A DNA stretch of 64,000 nucleotides, taken from positions 7,153,501 through 7,217,500 of the forward strand of contig CM076961.1 in assembly GCA_039566865.1 (NCBI GenBank), written 5' to 3'. This stretch comes from Aurelia coerulea (lineage: Eukaryota; Cnidaria; Scyphozoa; Semaeostomeae; Ulmaridae). Shown here piece by piece: positions 49,079 to 59,982 of this stretch (its first letter is position 1; the number at the start of each line of letters is the position of its first letter). The notes beneath the pieces were generated by a model. It was not told where the DNA came from. It ran no database searches and saw only the letters and a list, made by a program, of their open reading frames with translations. A program made the translations under genes and the position numbers.

Positions 49079-49251
49079 TAGCTATTCTAAAAGGAGCCTG
49101 GATCGAACGTTATTTTTATACATTTTTATACGTTACGTTCGATCGAGTGGCGTTAGAGCTTCTATCACTATTGTGCACATTCGAAAATTCTACAAAGTGT
49201 AGCAAAAGTTTGTTCGATTCTGATTCTTTCCTGAATAGCTAAAAGGTCTAT
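49079..49251. mobile_element. Palindromic MITE with ATAGACCTTTTAGCT ends, copy 2
   Basis: ATAGACCTTTTAGCTATTC and, inverted, ATAGACCTTTTAGCTATTC: 19-bp perfect ends. The interior matches 33694-33877 in the opposite orientation. Confidence 0.88.
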
Positions 49252-50279
49252 GGCGCCATTGACTGGGGGAAGACACGAGATCACACTGAACCAAAACATC
49301 TTCATGCATATCATTCTGCACTGAGGTTATCTTCGTGACTGCTTGTCTCAAATTAGATGCCCACGAATAGCAACAATTGAAACGTTCTGTAGGGTTCTGC
49401 ATAAGTAATTTTGCGTTATCGTAAATCTCACATGACATCTCATTTGACACAGATGCACCAATAGTTTCGTGCACGAACTATAAGCAAACTAGGGGTAATG
49501 ACTTTTGATTTTTGCGTATCATTCTCGTTTGACATAAAGACCAAAATATTGCCTTTGAGGCGATTCTTGTTTGAATCCGAGTGTGTAGTTTGATTTCATA
49601 ATGTTTGAAAAACAAGCAAAGCATGCAGTTTCTCACAAGCATTTTCTTGCATAAGATACGCGTATACCCTTTAGATTTTCTAGTTGTAAAGTTTGATTCA
49701 ACCTTTTCGTTATGCAAATTTCGTTGCGAATGTGGCCCTTAGAATGCAAAATCTCCTTTTTTTCCACGATTTCAACTGAGCCAAATTGGTTCAACAACTT
49801 TGATTCAACGAAATATAATTCCTATTGCGTCCTCCACTCTGCTGATTTGGTGTAGTACTTTTAACTGCGATTTTAAAGTTGTTTACAATGAATGGGACAG
49901 TTTTGCCAACTATGACGAAAAAACTTTCATCAAAGTAAATGTAAAACTAAAACCCGTCCTTGTTTTTGTACATTAGACTGCATGTTTGTTGTAGCTATAT
50001 GGGATTATAGGAGTTGCGGAGCCAACCCTGCTCTCAAGGCTTTCTAAACTGCAAGAATGTTACCTTGCATCTCACAGAAAATATGACAAACCCGGATATT
50101 ATATGATGAGTCCTGCTAATGAATCTTTCATGGTTGTGGCCACTCATTTCACACAGAATGCAGTTTGCCTGCAATCAGCGAGTACCCTATTTGGGGCCTA
50201 TTTGTTGCGAATTCTTGAGTGGGATATTGAAACAATGGCGATGAAGGCAAACTCATCAACTCACTGAACTTCCAACTGG

Positions 50280-50453
50280 CTTCCAACTCACTGCAGACGA
50301 TGATATCTTGATAGGAGAACGAGATGACGATAACGATGGAACAGTGCCAGATGAATTCGTTGAGTTGGAGGCAACAGACGATCAAAGGGCGCTGATGCTG
50401 GTGGACAGAATCTTGAGATGGTACCAATCTCATATGCCAGAGCAATGGTTGTA
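50280..50453 (+). pseudogene. Acidic ORF fragment inside the long-TIR element
   Basis: An open segment DDDILIGERDDDNDGTVPDE then FVELEATDDQRALMLVDRIL, ending at TAA at 50451-50453. No family recognised. It may be the C-terminus of a protein once encoded by the element. Confidence 0.35.
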
Positions 50454-51091
50454 AGAATTGCCCATCTTAGTTCAGTGAAAATTTAGCTTCGATAGTTTAT
50501 TTTAATGTAACGTTTTTGCAAAGCGCTTGCCATTTCAGTTCGTCGCAAATGTCCAACTGATATGCTTCTATGACCCTTAACAAAAAATAGCAACACGCCC
50601 CCTTCCTGGAAATCTACACTTCTGATGGACGAAGCAGTCAACCCCTTTGACATAAAGATATATTTTTATTTGTCAATTTCAAAGTGGAATGACTTGTAAA
50701 ATAATCTTTCCGGGCTTGTTTTGATTTCCAAGTAATTTTCCTGCAAATTATTTCAACAAGTAATGGCGAGGGCGTGGTCTGAAACCGTGTGATTTTTTCG
50801 TTAGTTTCAACACTCTGTTACTCTTGATTTAGGCCGAATATCGGGAAAATGCACATTGGAAGTGTGCATCAGAATTTATATTTAAGAAATTTGTTGTTAT
50901 TGCTTGAAAATATTCGAGAACCGCAAATCCGTGGAACAAAAACAAAGGTTGATTTCAGTCCTTTTTCGGAGGTTTGTTTGTTTAAAGCGGGCCGCCATCT
51001 TTGAAAATAGCGTGATCTGATTGGTCAATCCCCAAATCAAAACAAACTTCTTGGTCTATTGAAAATGAAATGTTGCCCTGTTGGTGGTGTG

Positions 51092-51590
51092 GTGTGGTGT
51101 TTGACTTTGCTGCGAAACTTCAAGGTAAATTATTGAATGAGCACGTGAAGCAACGTCCTGACATTGCCAAGTCCTTGGCATCCTCCTGAAATTCCGGAAA
51201 GATCATGTTGCCCTAATTGCTGATGTCGAAGCTATGTTTCATCAGGTGCGAGTAGACAAAGAAGACATTGGTGCATTGAGATTCCTTTTGTTTTCAAATG
51301 GCGATTTCACAAAGGAACCAAAAGAGAGACAAATAATAGTCCATCTCTTTAGTGGCATGTGGTCTCCAAGCTGCGTTACATTTGCGCTTAAGAAGACAGC
51401 AGAAGACAGCAGAAGATAACAAGGCTCATTTTACAGGGAGCATAAAGGATTTCTACGTTGATGACCTTTAAAGTCGGTAAAAAGCGGCGAAGATGCAGTT
51501 CTTGCCACATGTACTTCACCCAACTACTCACGCGCGGGTTGTTCCTCCGATGAGCATCTTTTGCTCGATTCATAATTTGATCGTACCAGA
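51092..51590 (+). pseudogene. BEL/Pao-type reverse transcriptase remnant
   Basis: Follows the transposon directly. Readable RT landmarks are VVFDFAAKLQGKLLNEHV, then after a shift ALIADVEAMFHQVRV and the LHLF/SPSC-type block, then a displaced DD-region and KSVKSGEDAV. Several stops and shifts make it inactive. The segment between gag-like and RT sequence (protease and first RT part) is missing. Described only as a broken copy. Confidence 0.78.
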
Positions 51591-51984
51591 TTTTTGGCAG
51601 TTACAGAAGGTGAACTGGCTATCTGGAGTTCATGGAAACTTTTACCGCCTGATTTATTTAGTTCTTCGGTTCGGGGCCCATACAACTTGGAGATTCTTAG
51701 GAGCTGCTCTAACTACAACCACCGTGCTTTACACCATTGGCTTTGCAATTTTCTGAGCCCAGTTTAATTGAATTTCGACGCAACATATGTGCGACCCATC
51801 CATGTGGTCATTTAAACAGGACTGCATCATTTTGTTACCTCCCAGATAATTTATCAAAGGTTACCTATACATTATGTGCAATGAAGTATACTTTGAAAGC
51901 ACATTTTTCACCAATCCAAAATCCATGTAGATTTTCTAATTATTATGGTGCTCCGCAGACATTCCAGACACTTTTATCGCACTA
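51591..51984. other. Tail of the broken retroelement, uncertain
   Basis: Some frames may be residual retroelement sequence, but no block is clear enough to name. Confidence 0.3.
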
Positions 51985-52480
51985 AATCTGATCTGGGAAT
52001 GAACGGATTGTGGTATTCCGTTATAATGAAGCACTTCATCCAATTCTGTCTTTTTAAGGATCGTGTCCTCTCGGAATTAGATAAGGCCTGATCTACGCTA
52101 TGCCATATCTTACTAAGATTAACCATTGAATACTGTTCCAGAAGAAAAGGCCTGTATTATGGTACTCCATGGTATTTGGGCTTCATATCCAATTTTGTCT
52201 TTTTGCATAGTTTCAACAGGATTTTGCGTAAATGTCTGGCCTGCTCTAAGCCGTATTATTATCTTACTAAAATTTACTGTTGAATACCGCTACAATCCTA
52301 CAAAAAAATACATGTATTGTGGTACACCTTGATATTTGGGCCTTTTGTTCAAAAGGATTTTATATCAGCATCATATATCCTCTGGCATTTAAATAAAGGT
52401 CTGGCCTACGCAGTGCTGTATTATTATCTTGGTAAGACTGACTGTTGAATACCGCTCAAAAAGGAAATGACCTTGACACA
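51985..52480. repeat. Diverged ~170-bp tandem repeat, about 3 units
   Basis: Repeated order of TATTGTGGTA(C), TATTTGGGC, CCTGGCCTACGC-type and TATTATCTTACTAAGATT, GTTGAATACCGCT. The units are 70-80% alike by eye. Confidence 0.65.
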
Positions 52481-52525
52481 AATTAAAGATACAGGGTTTC
52501 AAAAAGATTTCTCGTAAGGATCATA

Positions 52526-52884
52526 CATGGGTATTGTGGACACAATTTGTGTCGATCGTGTCCACAATACATGGCCTTGATGTTACTAAAAATGAGTAAA
52601 TGTAGTTCGTTTCGTTATCTTGCTTGTCTTCATTGCATGAGTATCTCTGCTCTGTTTTGCGTCCGCAATCCGCAGCCCTTGAATGAAACTTTCCGAGAGC
52701 GCGCCACTGTTCAGACCCTACTAAGCCGTTGAAAGTAAGCAAGGATGGATTGCCGAAACAAAAGAGAGCAGAGATACTCATGAAATTAAAACAAGCAAGA
52801 TAAAGAACTACATTTATTCATTTAGTAACATTTAGACCAGGTATTACGGACATGATCGACACAAATCGTGTCCACAATACCCAT
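52526..52884. mobile_element. TIR element with 8-bp TSD and hairpin ends
   Basis: Ends CATGGGTATTGTGGACAC and GTGTCCACAATACCCAT. Exact GGATCATA at 52518-52525 and 52885-52892. Each end contains its own small hairpin (GTATTGTGGACAC against GTGTCCACAATAC). hAT-like by TSD length. Confidence 0.85.
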
Positions 52885-52908
52885 GGATCATATCGTTCAC
52901 TGACCTGC

Positions 52909-52910
<2 letters not shown>

Positions 52911-52939
<29 letters not shown>

Positions 52940-52988
52940 AAAGTCAGAAAGTCAGAAAGAAAGAAAGTAAGTAAGTAAGTAAGTAAGT
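52911..52988. repeat. (AAGT)n microsatellite
   Basis: AAGT repeats interrupted by CAGAAAGT and AAAG units. Confidence 0.95.
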
Positions 52989-53236
52989 ATCTATTTGCCA
53001 CTAAATAAAAGTAACATTTACAATGTTTTAAACTAAAAGTAGATACATTTCAATTTCATTGAAAATCAGTAAAAACCGGTAAAAACACCCCTAATTGTGG
53101 TGGCAGGGATAACATTAGAAAAGTTCCAACATGCATTATTTCAATAATGGCTCCCTTCAGAGATGCTTGCTTAATTGAAAAAATATAGGATTGTCGGAAG
53201 GAAAGAAAATAAAAACAGATAATATGAACGAAACTA

Positions 53237-53824
53237 CACGGGATCCAAAAAGGTTGTGCCCCGTTTGCTCGAAGATTGCAACAAAACGGCTAAAGATATT
53301 CGCAAAAGTTTTGCATGGTATGCTCTTCGCATATTCAGTTAAAGTTTGCTAACATCCCCACAAAATCCGTTGAAAATTGATAGAGATTGATAGACCTTCA
53401 GACCAATTTTTTGGATGATTCAAACCAGCGGTCGGCCATGTTGTCTTACTTTTTTCAGCGATAGATAGCTTCATGGATGAAATGAAACAGCGGCTTCCAA
53501 TGTCATAGCTCTTGTGAAAATTCCGATAATCATCAGAGAGTTCAACTATTTCTGACGTGACAAAAATTATTTCTTACCTCACGTGAAGCTATTTACCTCT
53601 GCAAAAGTAAGACAAAATCGCAGACCGCTGGTTTCCGTCAGCGCTCAAATTTGGTCTTCTGAAGGTCATAGCTCCATCATTTTCCAACAGACTTTTACGG
53701 GAATGGCAGCAAACTTTATTTGAACATCTGAAGAGCAACATCACATAAAAGTTTAGCGAGAATATTTTGCCTTTTTGTGGCAATCTTTAGACAAACGGGA
53801 CACCTTTGTATTTGGGATACCCTG
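53237..53824. mobile_element. TA-flanked mariner-like palindrome
   Basis: Left TA|CACGGGATCC and right (inverted) TA|CAGGGTATCCC, with shared CCCCGTTTGCTCGAAGATTG-type subterminal sequence. The arms pair again at CCAGCGGTC and GACCGCTGG. 588 bp. No transposase. Confidence 0.75.
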
Positions 53825-55645
53825 TATACAACTTTAAAGTATTTTTGATAAGATATAGTTCTGTAGGGCCGAATTTTGAGTGTAAGAGTGGATATGAGGT
53901 GTCAGTAGTACACACATCCGTCATCTTCATCTCTTTTTAGAAAGCCATTGTCACCCAGGGTCTTACGGATACGCTGAAATCTCAGATCGTCTGAAAATCA
54001 AATCTGGCCTAAGCGGAAACCATGAATCTACATTGCAGTTATAGAACTGACAGAATTTTTATTTTAGTTTACTTTAGAAAACTGTGTGGATCTATAGTTT
54101 CCGTTCAAGCCAAATTCAACTGTCTATTCCATCTATCTGAAATGCTTAATTTCTTCCCTCATCAGAATATACCGGGTGACGCGAAAAAGGGGACTGAGAA
54201 AATCTATTACACGACAGAAGCCATCGACCGAAATCAATTTCGGTTTTTTCTCTCTGTAGTAGCATACCGCAAGAAAAGGACAGCAAACCCATATATCATT
54301 CGATGCGCAACTTTATGATAAATATATTTATGCATAATTCAAAATTCTAAGTAAACAAAGCATCCGAGAAAGAATAGTTCCGGAGTAGACCTCCTTCGGG
54401 TGTTATTTTGGACCTCCTGAAAGAATAAAAAGAGCAAGAAAATAGTTTTAGCCGAGAGATCATATCCTAATTCATTAAACTGTGTCTCAAAACTTCCACA
54501 TGATATTTCGTCTACACGCTGCATCTTTCCAAATCATTGCATTTATATTTTTTGCTCGTTATGACCTTTATTTTCAACTAAAATGAAGACCAGTGGATAT
54601 TCGACAAAACGCAGACACACTTTCGACTTTGATGTGTCATCTCCCACTGTGCAAAATTTATGCTCATTTGATTGGTCTTCGGGGTCCTGAAAAGAAATTT
54701 AGTACCTACTCCTACGATATGTTCTAGCTCCGAGAAAGCTGGCTTTTACTCAAGACACTGTAAAGCTTGATTTGTAACGCCGATCATACCACAAAGCAAC
54801 TAGAAACATGCAGCATGCCTATTCTGTACACAGTCCATATAAATAACTAGCAAATAAAAAAGAGGCCGCGTCGTAGATCAAGAAGGATAAAGAGGCCCGC
54901 ATTTGACTATGGAGGTCAAGTGACTGCAGTGAACATTCGAAAGAAATTGTCTTGCAAAATTTCCAGCTGCTCTCTTGGACCCAAATCATTATTACTTCCA
55001 GTATTCAGACTGGTATTCAGTATCCAGTATCAATGATAGTCGGCTTAAACTGTAGCCTGTAAAGCAGGCTGTCAACAAAAAAGCTGAAAATCGAATTTTC
55101 AGTCAAATTAAGCAGGGCAGTAACCTTTATCCATTTTTCGCCAATTTCATATGTCGATAAAACTAGCAAAACTGATATGGACCTTACCCAAGCTTCTTGA
55201 CTACCTTACGACTTTCAAATCATAGATCCCGGCCGACCAGCCTATCACGAGTAACGCGTAACAAGTTTTCACAGAAGACAACTCAGTGAAGACGCACAAT
55301 CCTTTGAATCTGTTGGGCAGAAGTGAGGTGATGATAGGATATACCTGTGGAATAAGTGCATCCTTACCTTTCAACGTGTTTCCCGTTTCTTTGTGCTAGT
55401 TCAAGGAAATAATTTTACAGCAGTTCGTGTTCAACAACCGCAATTCAGTTGGTGCTGAAATGCAACAGAAAACGAGGAACAGCCACAATTGTACTTTCAA
55501 TCAAAACATAAGATCCCTGCCTACAATAATGTCTCAGTGTATGCGTCATAAAATTGTTTTAACTATGTTTTACCGCCATTCATTTTTGCAAGAGACCTTG
55601 AAAGGGAATCACTTCATAAGATCTCGTAAACAACTTTCCCAATCT
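53825..55645. other. Intergenic; isolated MITE left end
   Basis: At 54172 TACCGGGTGACGCGAAAAAG looks like a TA-MITE left end without a partner. Otherwise there is no gene or repeat I can support. Confidence 0.4.
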
Positions 55646-55885
55646 ACCGGATGAGTTCAGGTGAGTCAATAAAAAAATCCCCGTTTGAAAGGCCGCTCCT
55701 GGATATCAAGACGATGAAATAGGCAAATATGACATTTAATCGTAGACATGTTCAATAATGTTAACATGTAATGGCTGATTTCAGTCCGGTAAATTTTTAA
55801 AAGGGATTTGATATATTTTCCAATATCATTGCTTTGATATCCAGGGGGCAGTAGCCTTTCAAATGGGGAGGATCGCTTATTTTCC
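55646..55885. mobile_element. TA-MITE family A, internally shortened copy
   Basis: Starts CCGGATGAGTTCAGGTGAG, with CCCCGTTTGAAAGGCCGCTC and, near the right end, CCTTTCAAATGGGGAGG. It is shorter than other copies because the middle is deleted. Confidence 0.65.
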
Positions 55886-56575
55886 GATTGTTTTCATCTA
55901 CTAACTACATTAGTCAGTCAATTCTCTCTTGTTATGGGGATAAACTATATTTAGATTGCCCCAGTCCCTCAATATAACCGCTTGTAACTCGATTCGTGAG
56001 TTCTAAGAGTGAACGAGCTTTGAGCTAATGATGTGGTCTACAGTATTGATTGGACTAAAAATAAATTGATACACGCCAAACCATGAGATCTCATCACTGT
56101 ATCTTAATATCTACTCTTTCACTTAGATATAGATATATAATTTGTAAAAGCCCCTTGGCAGCCATTTGCAAATTTGTGTACTCCATTTAACAGAAAGACA
56201 TTGCTTTCTCCATACACCTCCCCTCAATGCAGAAATTGACCTGCTATTTCACGCTTTTTCTAACACAAAAGCGACACGGTGCAAACCTTCCTTTGAATAA
56301 ACTGCTTGGATTTTGCTAATTTGCAGTGAAATGGAACACAGAAAACTGTACAATGGCGTCCTCACAACTTGACTCCACAGATTTTGCTTATATTTTTTAT
56401 ATGGTCATTCAATAGCTTGCTTCGAAACAAGGCATGTCCCAATAGGAGGTTTTTGCTAAGACGCAATGCAATATCTCCAGTATTGTATTTACATGGTTCT
56501 TGGCACAACTATTATATGAAAAGGAATGTTACCTTTATTTATAGTTGAATCATAGCTTGGTTGTTTTTCAAAGAT
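55886..56575. other. Intergenic, no features
   Basis: Nothing recognised. Confidence 0.4.
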
Positions 56576-57046
56576 TTAGTGACCGATTATATGAGAGGTT
56601 GTCAGCCCTGGCGGGAATTTCAGCCCTGTTAGCTGAGGTGAAATTTGTATTCAATTATACGAAAGATGCAAGCCAGGGCTGAAATTAACCACTAAAATCC
56701 CACCAAATTTTTTCGAGGCTAAAAACTGCTAAATACCTTTATAACCACTTGCATTCCATTGAATGTTGCTTCCATCAGCCATCACATCCTTGAGAATCTT
56801 CATGCTACACTGTTTTGGCGCGAAACTACATTCAAAATGGGCTTGCACAAAGTAAATTATCAACCCAGGCTCGCCCAGGCTGAACAAAATTGCGATTACA
56901 TGAGAGATCTCAGCCCGTTCACCCGGCTTGGAAGTTCCTGCCCGTTTAGGTTAAGGAGGGCCGAGACTTTCTCATGTAATCGCAAAGTTAGTTTTACACA
57001 AAGAGGTGACTGGATGGGAGGGCCAAAACCCTCATAAAATCGGCTA
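56576..57046. mobile_element. TIR element with ATGAGAG/CAGCCC ends
   Basis: ACCGATTATATGAGAGGTTG and, inverted, AGCCGATTTTATGAGGGTTT, with an inner inverted pair GATTACATGAGAGATCTCAG against GAGACTTTCTCATGTAATC. Confidence 0.65.
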
Positions 57047-57060
57047 GCCAATGTTTTTTA

Positions 57061-57881
57061 GGGTTTTACCAATCAATGGCCCTGGCCCTATGGCCCTATG
57101 GCCCAATGGCACTATGGCCCTATGGCCCTATGGCCCTATGGCCCTATGACCCTATGGCCATTTGGTCTTGTATCTTTTATTACGAATACCTTGAATATGA
57201 GTTCGACAGAGTATTCGACAAGAATTCGTATAAATATTGCTTCAAATGATCCCCAAATTGATGCACAAAGTTCTCGTTCAGCGAGAGAGAATTTCCCGAA
57301 GTGGTGTGGGGGATTCCCCTTTGAAATCATCGAATACCTTAAAGATTACCAAAAGGGAAAAGGGTAAGAAATATGACCATATGAAATATGTCCATTGGAC
57401 CAGTCCAGGTTTGTGTTGAGGATGGACTGACCAAGGTACTATGGGAGTGCTTAAATGTAAAGATTTGCCAAACCCCTTTTCTCTACTTTATCTCGCAACA
57501 GAAGCGAGATAAGAAGCACGGTTTTGACAACTGCTGGGCCTTTTGTCGTGTTTTCTACAGCAACAAAGCAATGCAAGTTACAGCTGGTGATTCCCTGCAT
57601 CGGCACTTCGGAGAATTCTCGCTCGCTGAACGAGAACTTTGTGCATCAATTTGGGGATCATTTGAAGCAATATTTATACGAATTCTAGTCGAATACACTG
57701 TCGAACTCATCATACTCAAGGTATTCGTGATAAAAGATACAAGACCACAGTGCCATAGGGCCTTAGGGCCATAGTGCCATAGTGCCATAGGGCCATAGGG
57801 CCATAGGGCCATAGTGCCATTGGGCCATAGGGCTATAGGGCCATAGGGCCATAGGGCCAGGGCCATTGATGGGTAAAACCC
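57061..57881. mobile_element. Long-TIR element with minisatellite arms and 9-bp TSD
   Basis: GGGTTTTACC...GGTAAAACCC ends, exact TGTTTTTTA at 57052-57060 and 57882-57890. Next to each end lies an array of GGCCCTAT octamers (57078-57170, and inverted at 57750-57860), then about 130 bp of inverted sequence (GATGCACAAAGTTCTCGTTC). Mutator- or Foldback-like. Confidence 0.88.
57078..57170. repeat. GGCCCTAT octamer minisatellite (left arm)
   Basis: About 11 units with AAT and CACT variants. The mirror array is at about 57750-57860. Confidence 0.9.
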
Positions 57882-57890
57882 TGTTTTTTA

Positions 57891-58584
57891 GTGTCAATGC
57901 AGAGAAACATCTGAATTCCATAATTGGACTATGTGACAGTAGGTAGAAATTTATTCAGTATTAATTTCTCCATCCTCATCTGTTAGTACTTGTTGAGGAT
58001 ACGGAGGACTGCCCCTTTTGTCTGAGCCTTTTGTTATGCTGGTAAAGTTCAAAGCAGATCAACAGCTGGGAAACCTATTACCATGCGCGAGAATCTCTTT
58101 GTCTCTTTGCTAATTCTTGTTTGAATTGTGGCCGGATTATCCGCCCACATCCTTTCCACAAAACCAAACATGCTTTCTGCGCATGATCACAGGCTTCCTT
58201 TTTGGGGGATGACCGTTGTTTTGAACTTTGACGATTCGTATCCCCAACAAGTAAGTGGAAGGGAAGTGCGGCAAAGAAATCGAGTTTGTGATAACATCAA
58301 CAATTGGCGCCTACCTTGTAGCACCTGTGTTGATCGCCAGTACTGTTTTCGTGACCCGATACACAGAGTAACTCTAACGTCTATTAGTGTTGACCACTCA
58401 AAAATCACGTTGTCTGCTTCCCTGTGGTCATCTTGTATATCAGTTAATCTTGTATTACATCAACACCGACATTTGAAACCACAAAGTTATTCATACGTCA
58501 TCTTGACCTTGACAGGACAAACCAAACACAGTACTGAGAATAAACACAGTTCCTATAAGGTAGGCGCCCTTTCATCAACAGAAC
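57891..58584. other. Intergenic, no confident gene
   Basis: A frame from 58128 is open but lacks a recognisable domain and runs into the MITE at 58587, so it is not called a gene. Confidence 0.4.
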
Positions 58585-58852
58585 TACCGGGTGACTCAGA
58601 AAAAGGATCCCCGCTTGGAAGGCCACTGCTCCATGAATATCAAAGCAATAATATTGAAAACTGTCTTGTTTCATTGCCAATATGTTCAATTAGGTTCAGT
58701 AATTTACCCGGCCTTAATCGGCCATTCCTTCCCGTTGATATGGTTGATTTTCTCAGAAAGCCCTGCCAAAAACCTGCAAAAAAAACGAATGAAAACGATG
58801 AGCACGTTTTCCTTCCTAAAATTGATGACACTCAAATAAATTCATGTATTTT

Positions 58853-59495
58853 CTTTTTTATATACATCATTTAATAACTTCAATACATATTGCTACTTAC
58901 AACACTACTTACAAAATACCATACCCTACTACTAAAGCAATATCATTTGGAGCGAAAACTTCGTCTACCTCATGGCAACATAAAACAGGAAATACGAACA
59001 TTGCACTACACGTAACTACTAGAGAGAAAAAGATAATTGATAAAACTACACGTAACCGCTACAAAAAAAGAAAGAAACATTTAAGGAGACATATCAAAAT
59101 TAATACTGTTTACATTTTACAATACTTTATAACTATAAATAAGTATGTTAGGCACAAGATTTAGGGATATCTAATGAAGAGGAACATGATATTATACGAA
59201 TCGTTCTGTTATTGAAATATACAAGATATTTGATTTTAGGATGAAGTTATTTACTTCAAATGGCAGCTTTTTGTCGCCGTACTAAAGAATCTGTAAAAGG
59301 ACAGGATTTGGAACGTCGATAATTTCAAATGAGCGCAGCACCGGAAGAATACCATCGAGGAGGTCACGCCTTTGTTCTTCAAAAGAATTGCATAACGATA
59401 GTAGTGTTCCGTATCGTCAGGACTGTCGTTAATTGGACACATCGGGTTAATTGTGTCAGGCAAAAGTCATGTATTTTGTATCATGTATGTATTGA
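58853..59495 (-). mobile_element. Antisense LINE 3' fragment nested in the MITE
   Basis: The minus frame 59463-59251 starts INPMCPINDSPDDTEHYYR, the same terminal block as the LINE at 12.3 kb. TCATGTATTTT occurs at 58842-58852 and 59496-59506 (and again at 59467-59477), consistent with an 11-bp target duplication. The fragment is 5' truncated. Confidence 0.75.
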
Positions 59496-59558
59496 TCATG
59501 TATTTTGTCCTCTTGGGAGAATGGAGTCCCCCTGAATAGGTCATCGATACCAGGGCGA

Positions 59559-59791
59559 ACAAGAGCAAATTTTGTAAACAAAGGATTCAGGTTTGTTCAA
59601 GACAAAGCGATTTCGAACTCCTAAAGAATAGATTTCACACCTTGTGCGCAGCTAACCATAATGCTTTACACTCTCTGTTTATTTTGATTTGATTGAGTGC
59701 ACTCAGAGGTGTGAAATCTATTCCTCAGAAAGGAAAATCGCTTTGTCTTTCAGGAAACCTGAATCTTTTCTTCCACAAAATTTGCCCTTGC
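59559..59791. mobile_element. 233-bp TIR element with 11-bp duplication
   Basis: Ends ACAAGAGCAAATTTTGT and ACAAAATTTGCCCTTGC, and long inner pairing (GATTCAGGTTTGTTCAAGAC against GAAAGACAAAG...CAGGAAACCTGAATC). TACCAGGGCGA lies at 59548-59558 and 59792-59802. Mutator-like. Confidence 0.82.
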
Positions 59792-59982
59792 TACCAGGGC
59801 GAGGACTTGTTCATCCTCCCAGGGGATAGCACGTGCTAATAAAGCGTTCACAAGTCATTGCTGTAAGGCTATTGTGAGCCAGCAATTTCGGGGAAATTTG
59901 TTCATAATTTGCCGATATCATTGTCTTGATATCCAGGGAGCCGTGACCGTTCAAACAGGGATTTTTTTTCTGACTCACCCGG

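Larger units (their letters stand above)
47308..51082. mobile_element. 3.8-kb long-TIR element with 9-bp TSD
   Basis: Ends AACAGGGCAACATTTC and GAAATGTTGCCCTGTT. Arms of about 430 bp (47308-47740 and 50650-51082) share GGGATTGACCAATCAGATCA and ATGGCGGCCCGCT. Exact GGTGGTGTG at 47299-47307 and 51083-51091. The interior holds a nested MITE and weak coding traces. Mutator-like by TSD and arm length. Confidence 0.85.
58587..59982. mobile_element. TA-MITE family A with two nested insertions
   Basis: Ends CCGGGTGACTCAGAAAAAG and TTTTCTGACTCACCCGG, TA at 58585-58586 and 59983-59984. The body is closely related to 7691-8282. A LINE fragment (58853-59495) and a 233-bp TIR element (59559-59791) interrupt it. 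Confidence 0.85.

Noticed and set aside
58128..58874. 248-codon open frame as a gene
   Set aside because: The last third is family A MITE sequence and the first part has no recognisable domain. Most likely a chance frame.
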